A stretch of DNA of 24,357 nt from an uncultured Oscillospiraceae bacterium (lineage in GTDB: Bacteria > Bacillota > Clostridia > Oscillospirales > Oscillospiraceae): positions 1 through 24,357 of the forward strand of contig CAADVN010000100.1 of NCBI GenBank assembly GCA_900752445.1, in the 5' to 3' direction. Shown here in pieces: positions 1-8,428 of this stretch. Positions within the stretch are counted from its first letter, which is position 1, and each line of letters opens with the position of its first letter. The notes below the pieces were generated by a model, which was not told the DNA's origin, made no database searches, and saw nothing but the letters and a program-made list of their open reading frames with translations. The position numbers and the translations under genes are program-made.

Positions 1-209
1 GACGGCAGCACGAAATCCGGGCCCCCGCCGTGGTAGTGCGAGGGCCCGGCCTCTGTATTCGTCAGGTTGCAGCGCCCGTTGCCCGTGGCCATGAGCTTGC
101 GGCCCACGCGCGCCTGGCGCTCGAAAAGCGTCACCTCATGCCCCAGCTCCGCCGCGCGCAGCGCCGCCGTGAGCCCCGAGGCGCCCGCGCCTATCACCGC
201 CGCCCTCAC
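1..209 (-). CDS. BaiN/HI0933-family FAD-dependent oxidoreductase, N-terminal part (runs off the window)
   Basis: Only the first 69 or so codons are present; the rest lies beyond base 1. The N-terminus carries a Rossmann FAD-binding motif (GAGASG at about residues 7-12, then an acidic FER strand end near residue 32). It is followed by GRKLMATGNGRCNLTN, the signature that marks the HI0933/YhiN/BaiN flavoprotein family. Members are predicted cytoplasmic flavin oxidoreductases; BaiN of gut clostridia was linked to bile-acid dehydroxylation, but most members have no assigned substrate and that role should not be assumed. The start is a GTG at 209-207 that overlaps the TGA of the upstream kinase gene (GTGA), so translation is probably coupled. 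No separate strong Shine-Dalgarno is visible. The family is clear; the substrate is unknown. Confidence 0.85.
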   Translation of the reverse strand, partial: MRAAVIGAGASGLTAALRAAELGHEVTLFERQARVGRKLMATGNGRCNLTNTEAGPSHYHGGGPDFVLP

Positions 210-1150
210 TGCTCGTAAATGCCGCCGCCGATGAACTCGCGCACCAGCGAGTCCGGCGCCACAAGCGAGGTGTCGATATGCCCGAAGAGCTGTATCGCCG
301 GCAGCACCGTCTTCAGCTCCTCATAGCGCTCTATCCCCTCGGGTATCGACGAGAACAGCTCCGTGGCTATGTGGTTCATGACCGGCAGCTCGTACTCGAG
401 CGCCGTGTCCAGCATGAGGTTGGCCTTGTTCTTGAAGGGGCTGATGTAGAGCTTCTCGCCCCGGCGCACGTTCGCCCACATGGCTATGGTCTTGGCCGGG
501 TCATAGGCCCGGAAGAGCTGGTCGCGCACCGTCCGGCGCACCAGCCGCATCCAGGTGCCCTTGAAGACCACCTTGCCCTCGAACTCCACGTTTGAGCGCG
601 CGGAGATATACAGCTTGAAGGCCTCCGGGTGCTTACCCGTGATGTCGTCGTTCAGGGCGTGGATGCCCTCGAAGATCGCTATCTCGTCCTTCTTCAGCTT
701 CAGCGTCTTGGACGGCTCGAGAACGCGCATCTGCCGGGCGAACTCGTACTTCGGCACGGGTATGCGCTCGCCCCGGGCCAGCTTCGTGAAATGCTCGTTG
801 AGCAGGTCCATGTCGAGGCATTTCGGGCTCTCGAAGTCTATGCTGCCCTCCTTTGTCCTCGGCGCCGTCGCCGGGTCGACGGTGCGGAAATAGTTGTCCA
901 TGCTGATCGTATAGGTCCTGATGCCCCGCTTCGTCAGCTCCTCCTCTATCTTCTGGGCCGTCGTCGTCTTGCCGCTGCCCGAAGGCCCGGAGAGCAGGAC
1001 GATGGGGCTGTTTTTCAGGTTCTGCGATATCATGTCCGCCGCGGTCCTGATCTTGCCGGCATATCTCCTGTCGCACTCGGCCATGAACTGCACGGGGTCA
1101 GCCACCGTCCGGTAATTTATCTCCGTCAGGCTGAACGCCATAGAACTCAC
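206..1150 (-). CDS. Uridine kinase-like P-loop kinase
   Basis: A protein of up to 314 aa in the uridine kinase/phosphoribulokinase superfamily. The Walker A motif GPSGSGKTT lies near residues 55-63. It is followed by SMDNYF near residue 83, the usual strand and substrate loop of uridine kinases, and by IFEGIHALN, the Walker-B-like strand. The family uses ATP to phosphorylate nucleosides or related small molecules in the cytoplasm. It is about 100 residues longer than a classical Udk (about 210 aa), with an extra N-terminal stretch before the P-loop and a long C-terminal helical part, so the substrate is uncertain and I give no symbol. Two starts are possible: GTG at 1150, or ATG at 1141 preceded by AGGTG at about 6 nt spacing. 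I think the ATG is at least as likely. Both overlap the 3' end of hemZ by roughly 45-53 bp, which implies coupling in the pyc-hemZ-kinase-baiN run. Confidence 0.85.
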   Translation of the reverse strand: MSSMAFSLTEINYRTVADPVQFMAECDRRYAGKIRTAADMISQNLKNSPIVLLSGPSGSGKTTTAQKIEEELTKRGIRTYTISMDNYFRTVDPATAPRTKEGSIDFESPKCLDMDLLNEHFTKLARGERIPVPKYEFARQMRVLEPSKTLKLKKDEIAIFEGIHALNDDITGKHPEAFKLYISARSNVEFEGKVVFKGTWMRLVRRTVRDQLFRAYDPAKTIAMWANVRRGEKLYISPFKNKANLMLDTALEYELPVMNHIATELFSSIPEGIERYEELKTVLPAIQLFGHIDTSLVAPDSLVREFIGGGIYEQ

Positions 1151-2600
1151 CTATCCTTTCCTTCGCGGCGCGAAAGCCCGCCGCCGCTTCTATGTATTCC
1201 TTCGGGTACTTGGGCGCGGTCATGCGCTTTATGCGCCCTCCGCCCCGGTCCACCAGCTTCGTCGAGCCGCCGGCGCCCATTGCTATTATGCTGCAAAGCT
1301 CCTCCATGATGCAGATGTTGTACAGGCTCTCCTCACCGGCGAGCGTCCAGCCGACGTTCTCAAAGCCCCCGGACATGTTCTTCTGCCTGTAGAGGTAGTA
1401 GGGCGCGTAGCCCGCGCCGCCGAGCTTTTCCATGGCCTCGTCCAGCATCAGCCCCACGCACCCGCCGTCCGGCAGGCCGCCCTCTTCCAGCTTCAGCCTC
1501 GCCCCGCGCTTGATGCTCAGGGTGTGGACCGTGATATTCTCCGGCCCCAGCGCCAGCACCTCGTCCAGCGTCCGGGAAAAGCCCTCCCTCGTGTCCGTCG
1601 GCAGGCCGGCTATGAGGTCCATATTCACCGAAAAGCCGCCGCAGCCGCGCACGAGCCCCAGGGCGTCCAGGATGTCCTGCGCCGTGTGCCTGCGGCCTAT
1701 GGCCTCGAGCACGGCATCCGACATCGTCTGCGGGTTCACGCTTATGCGCCCCACGCCGTGGCGGCGGAGCGTCTCGAGCTTGTCCATGCTTATGGTGTCC
1801 GGCCGCCCGGCCTCAACGGTGAATTCCCTGAGCCCCGACAGGTCGAACTGCGAGCCCAGCTCCGAGCACAGCCGTTCGAGCTGCCCAGCAGAGAGCGTCG
1901 TAGGCGTGCCCCCGCCCATGTACAGCGCGGCAGGCCTGAGCCCCAGCCGCCGCACCTCGGCCGCCGTGGCCTCTATGTCCAGCATGAGCGCGTCCAGGAA
2001 GGGCTCCATAAGCTTCATGCTCTTTTCCACCGACTGGCTCACAAAGCTGCAATACGAGCAGCGGGTCGGGCAGAAGGGTATGCCCACATACAGGCAGACG
2101 TCCCGCTCCGAGAGCCCAGCCTCGACCCGCTTCGTGGCCAGGGCCGCCGAAAGCGTGAGCCCCGTACGGGCCGGAGAGACCAAAAACTCCTCCCTGAACC
2201 TCACAGCCGCCTCCGCCGCGTCCATGCCGGAGCGCAGATAGCCGTCCATGAGCTTCACCGGCCTCACGCCGCTCAGGCTGCCCCATTCCGGCTTGGGCAG
2301 CCCGGAGCTGAGCGCGGCCCGGTAGAAGGCCAGCTTCACTATCCTGTTCGTGTATTTGACCCTGTCGGCCTCGCTGCCCAGCCGCGACTGCGGCACCGAG
2401 GCCCGGCCGATATAGCCCAGCCGGCCCCGCACCAGCAGGGCGGAGCAGATGAGCTGCCCGCCCGAGGCCCTCACGCGCAGCTCGACCCTGTCGCCCTCGG
2501 GCCCGCCCTCGGGATACTCCGGCCTCTCGCCGGGATAGAGCATCAGCAGCGTCTGCTCGGCGGCGTAGCGGCAGTCGTGCCCGTACAAATACAGCCTCAT
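1098..2600 (-). CDS. hemZ: Oxygen-independent coproporphyrinogen III dehydrogenase-like radical SAM protein HemZ
   Basis: 500 aa, matching the length of Bacillus HemZ (about 500). The radical SAM cluster motif is seen at C177-x3-C181-x2-C184 inside YVGIPFCPTRCSYCSF, the form typical of HemN/HemZ/HemW proteins. MGGGTPT follows about 50 residues later. A non-catalytic N-terminal domain of about 160 residues precedes the barrel, which fits HemZ rather than the shorter HemW. The family is assigned to anaerobic oxidative decarboxylation of coproporphyrinogen III to protoporphyrinogen IX, but several HemN-like proteins turned out to be heme chaperones, so the reaction is inferred. The ATG (2600-2598) shares its first base with the last base of the pyc TAA (TAATG), so it is co-translated with pyc. 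No other heme genes are visible here. Confidence 0.9.
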   Translation of the reverse strand: MRLYLYGHDCRYAAEQTLLMLYPGERPEYPEGGPEGDRVELRVRASGGQLICSALLVRGRLGYIGRASVPQSRLGSEADRVKYTNRIVKLAFYRAALSSGLPKPEWGSLSGVRPVKLMDGYLRSGMDAAEAAVRFREEFLVSPARTGLTLSAALATKRVEAGLSERDVCLYVGIPFCPTRCSYCSFVSQSVEKSMKLMEPFLDALMLDIEATAAEVRRLGLRPAALYMGGGTPTTLSAGQLERLCSELGSQFDLSGLREFTVEAGRPDTISMDKLETLRRHGVGRISVNPQTMSDAVLEAIGRRHTAQDILDALGLVRGCGGFSVNMDLIAGLPTDTREGFSRTLDEVLALGPENITVHTLSIKRGARLKLEEGGLPDGGCVGLMLDEAMEKLGGAGYAPYYLYRQKNMSGGFENVGWTLAGEESLYNICIMEELCSIIAMGAGGSTKLVDRGGGRIKRMTAPKYPKEYIEAAAGFRAAKERIGEFYGVQPDGDKLPDGG

Positions 2601-5600
2601 TATACCACCGTCATCAGCAGCTCCCCGGCCTTGACCGAGTGCCCGGCCTCTATGAAGACCTCGCCGATCTTGCCGTCCATCATGGCGACGACCGAGGTCT
2701 CCATCTTCATGGCCTCGATTATCGCCACGACCTGGTTCACCTTCACCTCGTCGCCCGGCTTCACCGCGAGCTTCGACACCATGCCCGGTATCGAGGCACC
2801 TATCTGGCTCTTGTCCGAGGGGTCTGCCAGCCGGACCTTCTTCGAGGTGTCCGGCGCCTGCGGGTCGGGCACCGAGACCTCGCGCCTCGAGCCGTTGAGC
2901 TCAAACTGCACCGTCCTCGTCCCGTCCTCGTTCCTGTCGCCCAGGCCCAGGTATTTTATGACCAGCGTCTTGCCGTCCTCTATGTTTATCGTCGTCGTCT
3001 CGCCCACGGCCATGCCGTTGAAGAACACGTGGCTGCCCATGCGCATGATATAGCCGTACTCCTTGCGGTGCGTGAAGTAGTCCTCCAGCACCTTCGGGTA
3101 CATGGCGTAGGAGATGAGTCCCCTGCGGCTCGGGTCGGGCGTGTACTTCTGCACCTCGGCTCTGACCTTGTCCCAGTCCACGGGCTCGAGCAGCTCGCCG
3201 GGCCGGCAGCTTATCGGCTTCTCGCCCTTCAGGACCACCCGCTGTAAATCCTCCGGGAAGCCGCAGGGCGGCTGGCCCATCATGCCCTTGAAATAGCTCA
3301 CGACGCTGTCCGGGAAGGCCAGCGACTCGCCCCGCTCGACGATGTTCTCCTCCGTGAGGTCGTTTTGCACCATGAAGATGGCGAGGTCGCCCACCATCTT
3401 GGAGCTCGGCGTGACCTTTATGATGTCGCCCAGCATGTCGTTGACCCTGCGGTACATCTCCTTCACGTCCTCAAACCTGTGCCCGAGGCCCAGCGCCTCC
3501 ACCTGCGGCTGCAGGTTCGTGTACTGCCCGCCGGGTATCTCGTACTTGTAGATGTCGGTCACGGGCACGCGCAGGCCCTTGTCGAAGCTCGAGTAGCGCT
3601 CGCGTATGTCGCTCCAGTAGTCCGAGAGCTTCTGCAGCCCCTCGGGGTCGAGGCCCGTGTCGCGCTCCGTGCCGCGCAGGGCCTCCACCAGCGAATTGAT
3701 GCTCGGCTGGCTCGTCAGGCTCGAGAGCGGCCCTATGGCGCAGTCCACGATGTCCACGCCCGCCTCGGCCGCGAGCAGATAGGCCGCGATCTGGTTATCC
3801 GTCGTGTTGTGGCTGTGCAGGTGTATGGGTATGCCGATCTCCTGCTTGAGCGTGGAGACGAGCTTTTTCGCCGCATAGGGCTTGAGCAGGCCGGACATGT
3901 CCTTGATGCAGAGCGTGTGCGCCCCGCGGCGCTCCAGCTCCTTGGCGAAATCCACATAGTATTTGAGCGTGTATTTATCCCGTTTCGGGTCGAGTATGTC
4001 GCCGGTGTAGCAGACCGTGGCCTCGAGGAGCTTTCCGGTCTTCAGCACGGCGTCCATGGCCGTCTCCATGCTCGGTATCCAGTTGAGCGAGTCGAAGACG
4101 CGGAAGACGTCTATGCCCGCCTTTGCCGACTCGTCGATGAAGGCGCGCACGAGGTTGTCCGGGTAGCTGGCGTAGCCGACGAGGTTTGACCCGCGCAGGA
4201 GCATCTGGAAGGGGATGTTCGGTATCTTCTCGCGCAGCATGACGAGGCGCTCCCAGGGCGACTCGTAGAGGAAGCGGTAGGCCGTGTCGAAGGTCGCGCC
4301 GCCCCACATCTCGAGGGAGAAGCAGTCGGCGAGGAAATCCGCCGTGCCCTCAGCGCCCTTGACCATGTCGCGCGTGCGCATACGGGTCGAGAGCAGGCTC
4401 TGGTGCGCGTCGCGCATGGTCGTGTCCGTGACGAGCAGCTTCTTCTGGCCCAGGACCCACTTCGAGACGGCCTCGGGGCCTTCGCTGTCGAGCAGGCGCT
4501 TGAGGCCCATGTCCGCCCTTATCTCGCGCGTGGGCTGCGGATAGCGCGGCGCGGGATACTCGCGGCGCTCCGCGTCCGGGTTCTGCACCTGGAGGTTCGC
4601 TATATAGCGCAGCACGCGCGTGGCCCTGTCGCGCGAATCGGTGATGTCGAAGAGCTCCGGCGTCTCGTCGATGAACTTCGTGTGGCAGCCGCCCGCGATG
4701 AAGGTCGGGTGGTTCAGGATGTTCGTGACGAAGGAGATGTTGGTCTTGACGCCGCGGACGTGCTCCTCGTTAATTGCCCTGCGGGCCTTGCGGCAGACGG
4801 CCTCAAAGGTGCGGTCCCAGCTTGTGACCTTGACGAGAAGACTGTCGTAGTAGGGGCTTATCTCCGCGCCCGCCGCCGCGTTGCCGCCGTCAAGACGTAC
4901 GCCGAAGCCGCCGCCCGAGCGGTAGGAGCTTATCTTGCCGTTGTCAGGCGCGAAGTTGTTCTTCGGGTCCTCGGTCGTGACCCGGCACTGGATGGAGTAG
5001 CCGTCCACGCGCAGGTCGCTCTGCTCCGCGAGCCCTATCTCCGGGTGCGAGAGCGGCGCGCCGCCCGCTATGAGTATCTGCGCCCTTACGATGTCTATGC
5101 CCGTCACCATCTCCGTTACGGTGTGCTCGACCTGTATGCGCGGGTTCATCTCGATGAAGTAGTGCTGGCCGGACTTGTCCACGAGGAATTCGACCGTGCC
5201 GGCGTTCACGTAGTGCACGGCCTCGGCGATCTTCACGGCGTCGGCGTGGAGCCTCTCGCGTATCTCGGGCGCGACGCTCCAGGCGGGCGCGTATTCGACG
5301 ACCTTCTGGTAGCGCCGCTGCAGCGAGCAGTCGCGCTCGCCCAGGTGCCGGACGCAGCCGTGCTCGTCGGCGAGGATCTGGACCTCGATGTGCTTCGGCT
5401 CGACGAGGTACTTCTCCATGAAGATGCTGTCGTCGCCGAAGGCCTTGCGAGCCTCGTTCGACACGAGCTCGAAGGCCGGGGCCACGTCCTCGGGCTTCTC
5501 GCAGAGCCTCATTCCGCGTCCGCCGCCGCCGGCCGCGGCCTTGAGGATGACCGGGAAGCCGAACTCTTCAGCCTTGGCGAGAGCCTCGTCCGCATTTTTG

Positions 5601-6028
5601 AGCGGCTCGCGCGTGCCGGGTATGACGGGCACGCCGCAGGCGACGGCGATCTTCTTCGCCTCGAGCTTGTCGCCCATCATGGCCAGCACCTCGCTCGGCG
5701 GGCCGATGAACTTTATCCCGGCCTCCTCGCAGGCGCGGGCGAAGGCGGCGTTCTCGGAGAGGAAGCCGTAGCCCGGGTGTATGGCGTCCACGCCGCGCTT
5801 TTTCGCCAGCGCGATTATCTCGTCGATGGCCAGATAGGCGCCGAGCGGGCTCAGGTGTTCGCCTATCATGTAGGCCTCGTCCGCCTTCGTGCGGAAGAGG
5901 TTCATCATGTCCTCCTTGGAGTAGATGGCGAGGGTGCGGATGTCGAGGTCGTAGCAGGCGCGGAAGATGCGGATGGCGATCTCGCCCCTGTTCGCGGCCA
6001 TGATCTTCTCAAAAGGTCTGTGCTCCAT
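2600..6028 (-). CDS. pyc: Pyruvate carboxylase
   Basis: 1142 aa, the usual size of single-chain pyruvate carboxylases. The biotin carboxylase domain covers about residues 1-450 (KIMAANRGEIAIRIF at the start; glycine-rich ATP-grasp loop AAGGGGRGMR). The carboxyltransferase barrel starts near residue 530 (DTTMRDAHQSLL, then FRVFDSLNW and HLHSHNTT metal-ligand strands). The C-terminal biotinyl domain has EAMKMET, with the biotinylated lysine near residue 1108. It converts pyruvate, bicarbonate and ATP to oxaloacetate for anaplerosis. The reading frame is open to 6085, but I place the start at the ATG 6028-6026: AGGAG sits 7 nt upstream and the homologous MEHRPFEKI-type N-terminus begins there. 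Upstream lies a palindromic repeat rather than a clear promoter. Confidence 0.97.
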   Translation of the reverse strand: MEHRPFEKIMAANRGEIAIRIFRACYDLDIRTLAIYSKEDMMNLFRTKADEAYMIGEHLSPLGAYLAIDEIIALAKKRGVDAIHPGYGFLSENAAFARACEEAGIKFIGPPSEVLAMMGDKLEAKKIAVACGVPVIPGTREPLKNADEALAKAEEFGFPVILKAAAGGGGRGMRLCEKPEDVAPAFELVSNEARKAFGDDSIFMEKYLVEPKHIEVQILADEHGCVRHLGERDCSLQRRYQKVVEYAPAWSVAPEIRERLHADAVKIAEAVHYVNAGTVEFLVDKSGQHYFIEMNPRIQVEHTVTEMVTGIDIVRAQILIAGGAPLSHPEIGLAEQSDLRVDGYSIQCRVTTEDPKNNFAPDNGKISSYRSGGGFGVRLDGGNAAAGAEISPYYDSLLVKVTSWDRTFEAVCRKARRAINEEHVRGVKTNISFVTNILNHPTFIAGGCHTKFIDETPELFDITDSRDRATRVLRYIANLQVQNPDAERREYPAPRYPQPTREIRADMGLKRLLDSEGPEAVSKWVLGQKKLLVTDTTMRDAHQSLLSTRMRTRDMVKGAEGTADFLADCFSLEMWGGATFDTAYRFLYESPWERLVMLREKIPNIPFQMLLRGSNLVGYASYPDNLVRAFIDESAKAGIDVFRVFDSLNWIPSMETAMDAVLKTGKLLEATVCYTGDILDPKRDKYTLKYYVDFAKELERRGAHTLCIKDMSGLLKPYAAKKLVSTLKQEIGIPIHLHSHNTTDNQIAAYLLAAEAGVDIVDCAIGPLSSLTSQPSINSLVEALRGTERDTGLDPEGLQKLSDYWSDIRERYSSFDKGLRVPVTDIYKYEIPGGQYTNLQPQVEALGLGHRFEDVKEMYRRVNDMLGDIIKVTPSSKMVGDLAIFMVQNDLTEENIVERGESLAFPDSVVSYFKGMMGQPPCGFPEDLQRVVLKGEKPISCRPGELLEPVDWDKVRAEVQKYTPDPSRRGLISYAMYPKVLEDYFTHRKEYGYIMRMGSHVFFNGMAVGETTTINIEDGKTLVIKYLGLGDRNEDGTRTVQFELNGSRREVSVPDPQAPDTSKKVRLADPSDKSQIGASIPGMVSKLAVKPGDEVKVNQVVAIIEAMKMETSVVAMMDGKIGEVFIEAGHSVKAGELLMTVV

Positions 6029-6067
6029 TGGTCGTCTCCTTGCGTTTATTTGTAAGCTGTTTTGCAC

Positions 6068-6200
6068 AAAGCCTCCCTTGCGCAAAGGGAGGTGTCACGG
6101 CGCAGCCGTGACGGAGGGATCGCGGTATCGCACCGCATACGTCGGGCGGCGACCCCTCAGTCGGCTTCGCCGCCAGCTCCCCTTGCGCAGGGGAGCCTTT
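6068..6200. repeat. Palindromic intergenic repeat element (MITE/REP-like)
   Basis: About 133 bp whose two ends form an imperfect inverted repeat. The left end has CCTCCCTT (6072-6079) pairing with AAGGGAGG (6085-6092), then GTCACGG/CCGTGAC (6094-6112). The right end has GGCTTCGCC near 6163-6171 and GCTCCCC (6176-6182) pairing with GGGGAGC (6190-6196). Reverse-complementing the right end gives a close relative of the left end, including the shared TTGCGCA loop. Each terminal hairpin is followed outward by a T tract (CTTTG on the minus strand, CTTTTTTC on the plus strand), so it could act as a terminator in both directions. From memory, similar elements are dispersed in many Oscillospiraceae genomes; only one copy is in this window. 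Confidence 0.7.
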
Positions 6201-6208
6201 TTCGCCCT

Positions 6209-7009
6209 TTATTTGCCCTCGGCGAGCTCCTTCGAGCGCCGTTTATTCGCACGGAAGCCGGCTTTGACCGCCTCGGGCAGGCCGAGCTCGCACATCTTGT
6301 TTATCGCGGCCTCGGTCGTGCCCTTCTTCGAGGTTATGCGCCGCCGCAGCTCCTCGGGCGGCACGTCCTCGGCCTCGAGCTGCCGCGCCGCGCCGACGAG
6401 CGTCTGCTTCGCCAGCATCGCGGCCTTGCCCGGCTCCATGCCGTCCTCTATCGCCGCGTCGCGCAGCGCCTCTATGAGCAGGTACACATAGGCCGCGCCG
6501 CTGCCGGAGAGCGCCGCCACCTCGTCTATCTCCGCCTCGTCTATCTTAACGGCCACTCCGCCGCACTCAAAGATATCGACGACCCTGTCCACGTCCGCCG
6601 CCGTCGCGGTCTTTCCCGGCGCGACGCCGGAGGCCCCGCAGCCCACGGACATGGCTATGTTCGGCATGACGCGCACGACCCGCGCCTGCGGGAAGGCCGC
6701 CTCCACCGTCTGCGTGCCGATGCCGGCCATGATGGTCACCACCAGCGTGCCCGGGGCGATGAAGTCCCGGTATGCCGGCGCGGCCTCGGGGAAGCTCTGG
6801 GGCTTCACGGCGATGACCACGGTCTCCGCCCCGCGTATCGCCTCGGGCGCCGACGGCGCGGCGCCGTACATGGCCTGCACCTCGCCCGTGCTCCTCGGAT
6901 TGCGCGGGTTCACGACGAGAATGTCCCCGCCCGGCACCCCGTGCCGCACCAGCCCGCCGATGATGGCCCGGGCCATGCTCCCACTGCCTATGAACGCTGT
7001 TTTCGACAT
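6209..7009 (-). CDS. proC: Pyrroline-5-carboxylate reductase
   Basis: 266 aa, standard ProC length. The N-terminal Rossmann motif is FIGSGSMA (residues 6-13). VVIAVKPQ follows near residue 70 and marks the end of the nucleotide-binding domain. The C-terminal dimerisation domain has the family signature ALSGSGAAYVYLLIEAL (about residues 170-186) and the helix ending in MLAKQTLVGAA. It reduces 1-pyrroline-5-carboxylate to L-proline with NAD(P)H, the last step of proline synthesis, in the cytoplasm. The ATG start has GAGGTG 7 nt upstream. It lies 171 bp downstream of proA on the same strand, separated by a repeat element, and probably belongs to the proB-proA-proC unit. Its stop lies just outside the 6068-6200 palindromic element. 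Confidence 0.97.
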   Translation of the reverse strand: MSKTAFIGSGSMARAIIGGLVRHGVPGGDILVVNPRNPRSTGEVQAMYGAAPSAPEAIRGAETVVIAVKPQSFPEAAPAYRDFIAPGTLVVTIMAGIGTQTVEAAFPQARVVRVMPNIAMSVGCGASGVAPGKTATAADVDRVVDIFECGGVAVKIDEAEIDEVAALSGSGAAYVYLLIEALRDAAIEDGMEPGKAAMLAKQTLVGAARQLEAEDVPPEELRRRITSKKGTTEAAINKMCELGLPEAVKAGFRANKRRSKELAEGK

Positions 7010-7040
7010 TGCTTTTCACCTCTGGATCGTGTGTGTTATA

Positions 7041-7188
7041 CGCTGGGGGTACGTTTACCGCCCAACCGTAGGGGTCGGGGCCGTTTGCGTATACGTGGGC
7101 GTTGCGCGTGCGGCGCATCGGGGTCGATGCGCCCTACGACGGGTTGGTGCAAACCCGACCCTACAGCGCTGGGGGTACCTTTACGGCC
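7041..7188. repeat. Repeat element bounded by 22-bp direct repeats, proA-proC gap
   Basis: Two near-identical 22-mers lie at 7041-7062 and 7167-7188 (20 of 22 matches; both contain CGCTGGGGGTAC). They bracket about 104 bp. Inside, GTAGGGGTCGGG (7068-7079) is the imperfect inverse of CCCGACCCTAC (7154-7164). Two smaller hairpins lie between them: GGCGCATCG/CGATGCGCC with a GGGT loop (7112-7133), and CGGGTT/AACCCG (7140-7157). The right copy overlaps the proA stop codon, so the last proA codons are part of the repeat. The look is that of a small non-autonomous element or a palindromic repeat family unit. No ORF is present. Confidence 0.6.
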
Positions 7189-8428
7189 GCACCTGTCCCG
7201 TGCCGAGCACCAGGTATTTGTAGCTCGTTATCTCCTCGAGCCCCAGCGGGCCCCTCGCGTGGAGCTTCTGGGTCGAGATGCCCAGCTCCGCGCCGAAGCC
7301 GAACTCGAAGCCGTCCGTGAAGCGCGTCGAGGCGTTCCAGTCCACCACCGCCGCGTCCACGTTCTTGAGGAAGTAGTCCGCATTTGCCGCGTCCGCCGTG
7401 ACGATGCACTCCGTGTGCTTCGTGCCGTAGCGGTTTATGTGCTCCACGGCCTCCTTCACGCCGGAGACGACCTTCACCGCCATCGCCAGCCGCAGGTACT
7501 CGTCCGCCCAGTCGGTCTCGGTGGCCGGTATCATGCCCTCGGCGTAGGCCGCGGCGGCCTCGTCGCCGTGCAGCTCGACGTTCTTGTCCGTCAGGGCCTT
7601 CAAAAGCTCCTTGAGATGCGCCTCGGCCCAGGACTTCTCCACCAGCAGGGTCTCGGCGGCGTTGCACACGCCCGTGCGCTGGGTCTTGGCGTTTATGACT
7701 ATGGCTTCGGCCATGGCGTAGTCCGCCGAGGCGTCCACGTACACGTGGCAGTTGCCGGTGCCGGTCTGCAGCACGGGCACGGTGGAGTTCATCACCGCGT
7801 TGTTGATGAGCCTCGCGCCGCCGCGCGGGACGATGAGGTCAATATATTCGCGCAGCTTCAGCATCCTGTCCACGGTCTCGTGGCTCGGGTCCTCGACGAG
7901 GCAGACGGCGTCCGGCGTGACGCCGCTCTTCTCCAGCGACTCGCGCATGACGCGCACGAGCGCGGCGTTCGACTCGTAAGCGGACGAGCTGCCGCGCAGG
8001 AGCATGGCGCTGCCGGCCTTGAAGGCCAGGGCCGCGGCGTCCACCGTCACGTTCGGCCTCGCCTCGTAGATGATGCCGATGACGCCCATGGGCACGCGCA
8101 CCTTGCGGATGACGAGCCCGTTCGGGCGAGTCCACTCGTCCATGACCCGGCCTATGGGGTCGGGCAGCTCCGCCACCTGGTCGAGCCCCTCGGCCATGCC
8201 GGCTATCCTCGCCTCGTTGAGCATCAGCCTGTCGAGCAGCGAATCAGGCATCCCGCCCGCGCGGCCCTTTTCCATGTCCTTTGCGTTCGCCGCGAGTATC
8301 TCCGGCGTCCTCTCGACGAGCGCCCTCGCCATGGCGCGCAGGGCTTCGTTTTTCTGCTCCGTAGTGAGCTGTGCGATCTCGAGGCTCGCGGCCTTTGCGG
8401 CCTGCGCCGATTCGACGAGTGTTTTCAT
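7181..8428 (-). CDS. proA: Glutamate-5-semialdehyde dehydrogenase (gamma-glutamyl phosphate reductase)
   Basis: 415 aa, the expected size. It has the aldehyde-dehydrogenase fold features of ProA: PMGVIGIIYEARPNVTVDAA (about residues 110-130), KAGSAMLLRGSSSAYESN, and TGVCNAAETLLVE around residue 250, which holds the catalytic cysteine. The C-terminal region contains VDWNASTRFTDGFEFGFGAELGIS, diagnostic of the family. It reduces gamma-glutamyl phosphate with NADPH to glutamate-5-semialdehyde, which cyclises to pyrroline-5-carboxylate. The ATG overlaps the proB stop (ATGA) and has AGGAGGG about 6 nt upstream, so it is translationally coupled to proB. Its stop codon lies inside a 22-bp direct repeat. 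Confidence 0.97.
   Translation of the reverse strand: MKTLVESAQAAKAASLEIAQLTTEQKNEALRAMARALVERTPEILAANAKDMEKGRAGGMPDSLLDRLMLNEARIAGMAEGLDQVAELPDPIGRVMDEWTRPNGLVIRKVRVPMGVIGIIYEARPNVTVDAAALAFKAGSAMLLRGSSSAYESNAALVRVMRESLEKSGVTPDAVCLVEDPSHETVDRMLKLREYIDLIVPRGGARLINNAVMNSTVPVLQTGTGNCHVYVDASADYAMAEAIVINAKTQRTGVCNAAETLLVEKSWAEAHLKELLKALTDKNVELHGDEAAAAYAEGMIPATETDWADEYLRLAMAVKVVSGVKEAVEHINRYGTKHTECIVTADAANADYFLKNVDAAVVDWNASTRFTDGFEFGFGAELGISTQKLHARGPLGLEEITSYKYLVLGTGQVRP

Noticed and set aside
4403..6055. A 550-codon plus-strand open frame opposite pyc
   Set aside because: It is a GC-rich antisense shadow: the translation is low-complexity (Arg, Ala, Val, His rich) with no family motif, while the minus strand encodes a complete pyruvate carboxylase.
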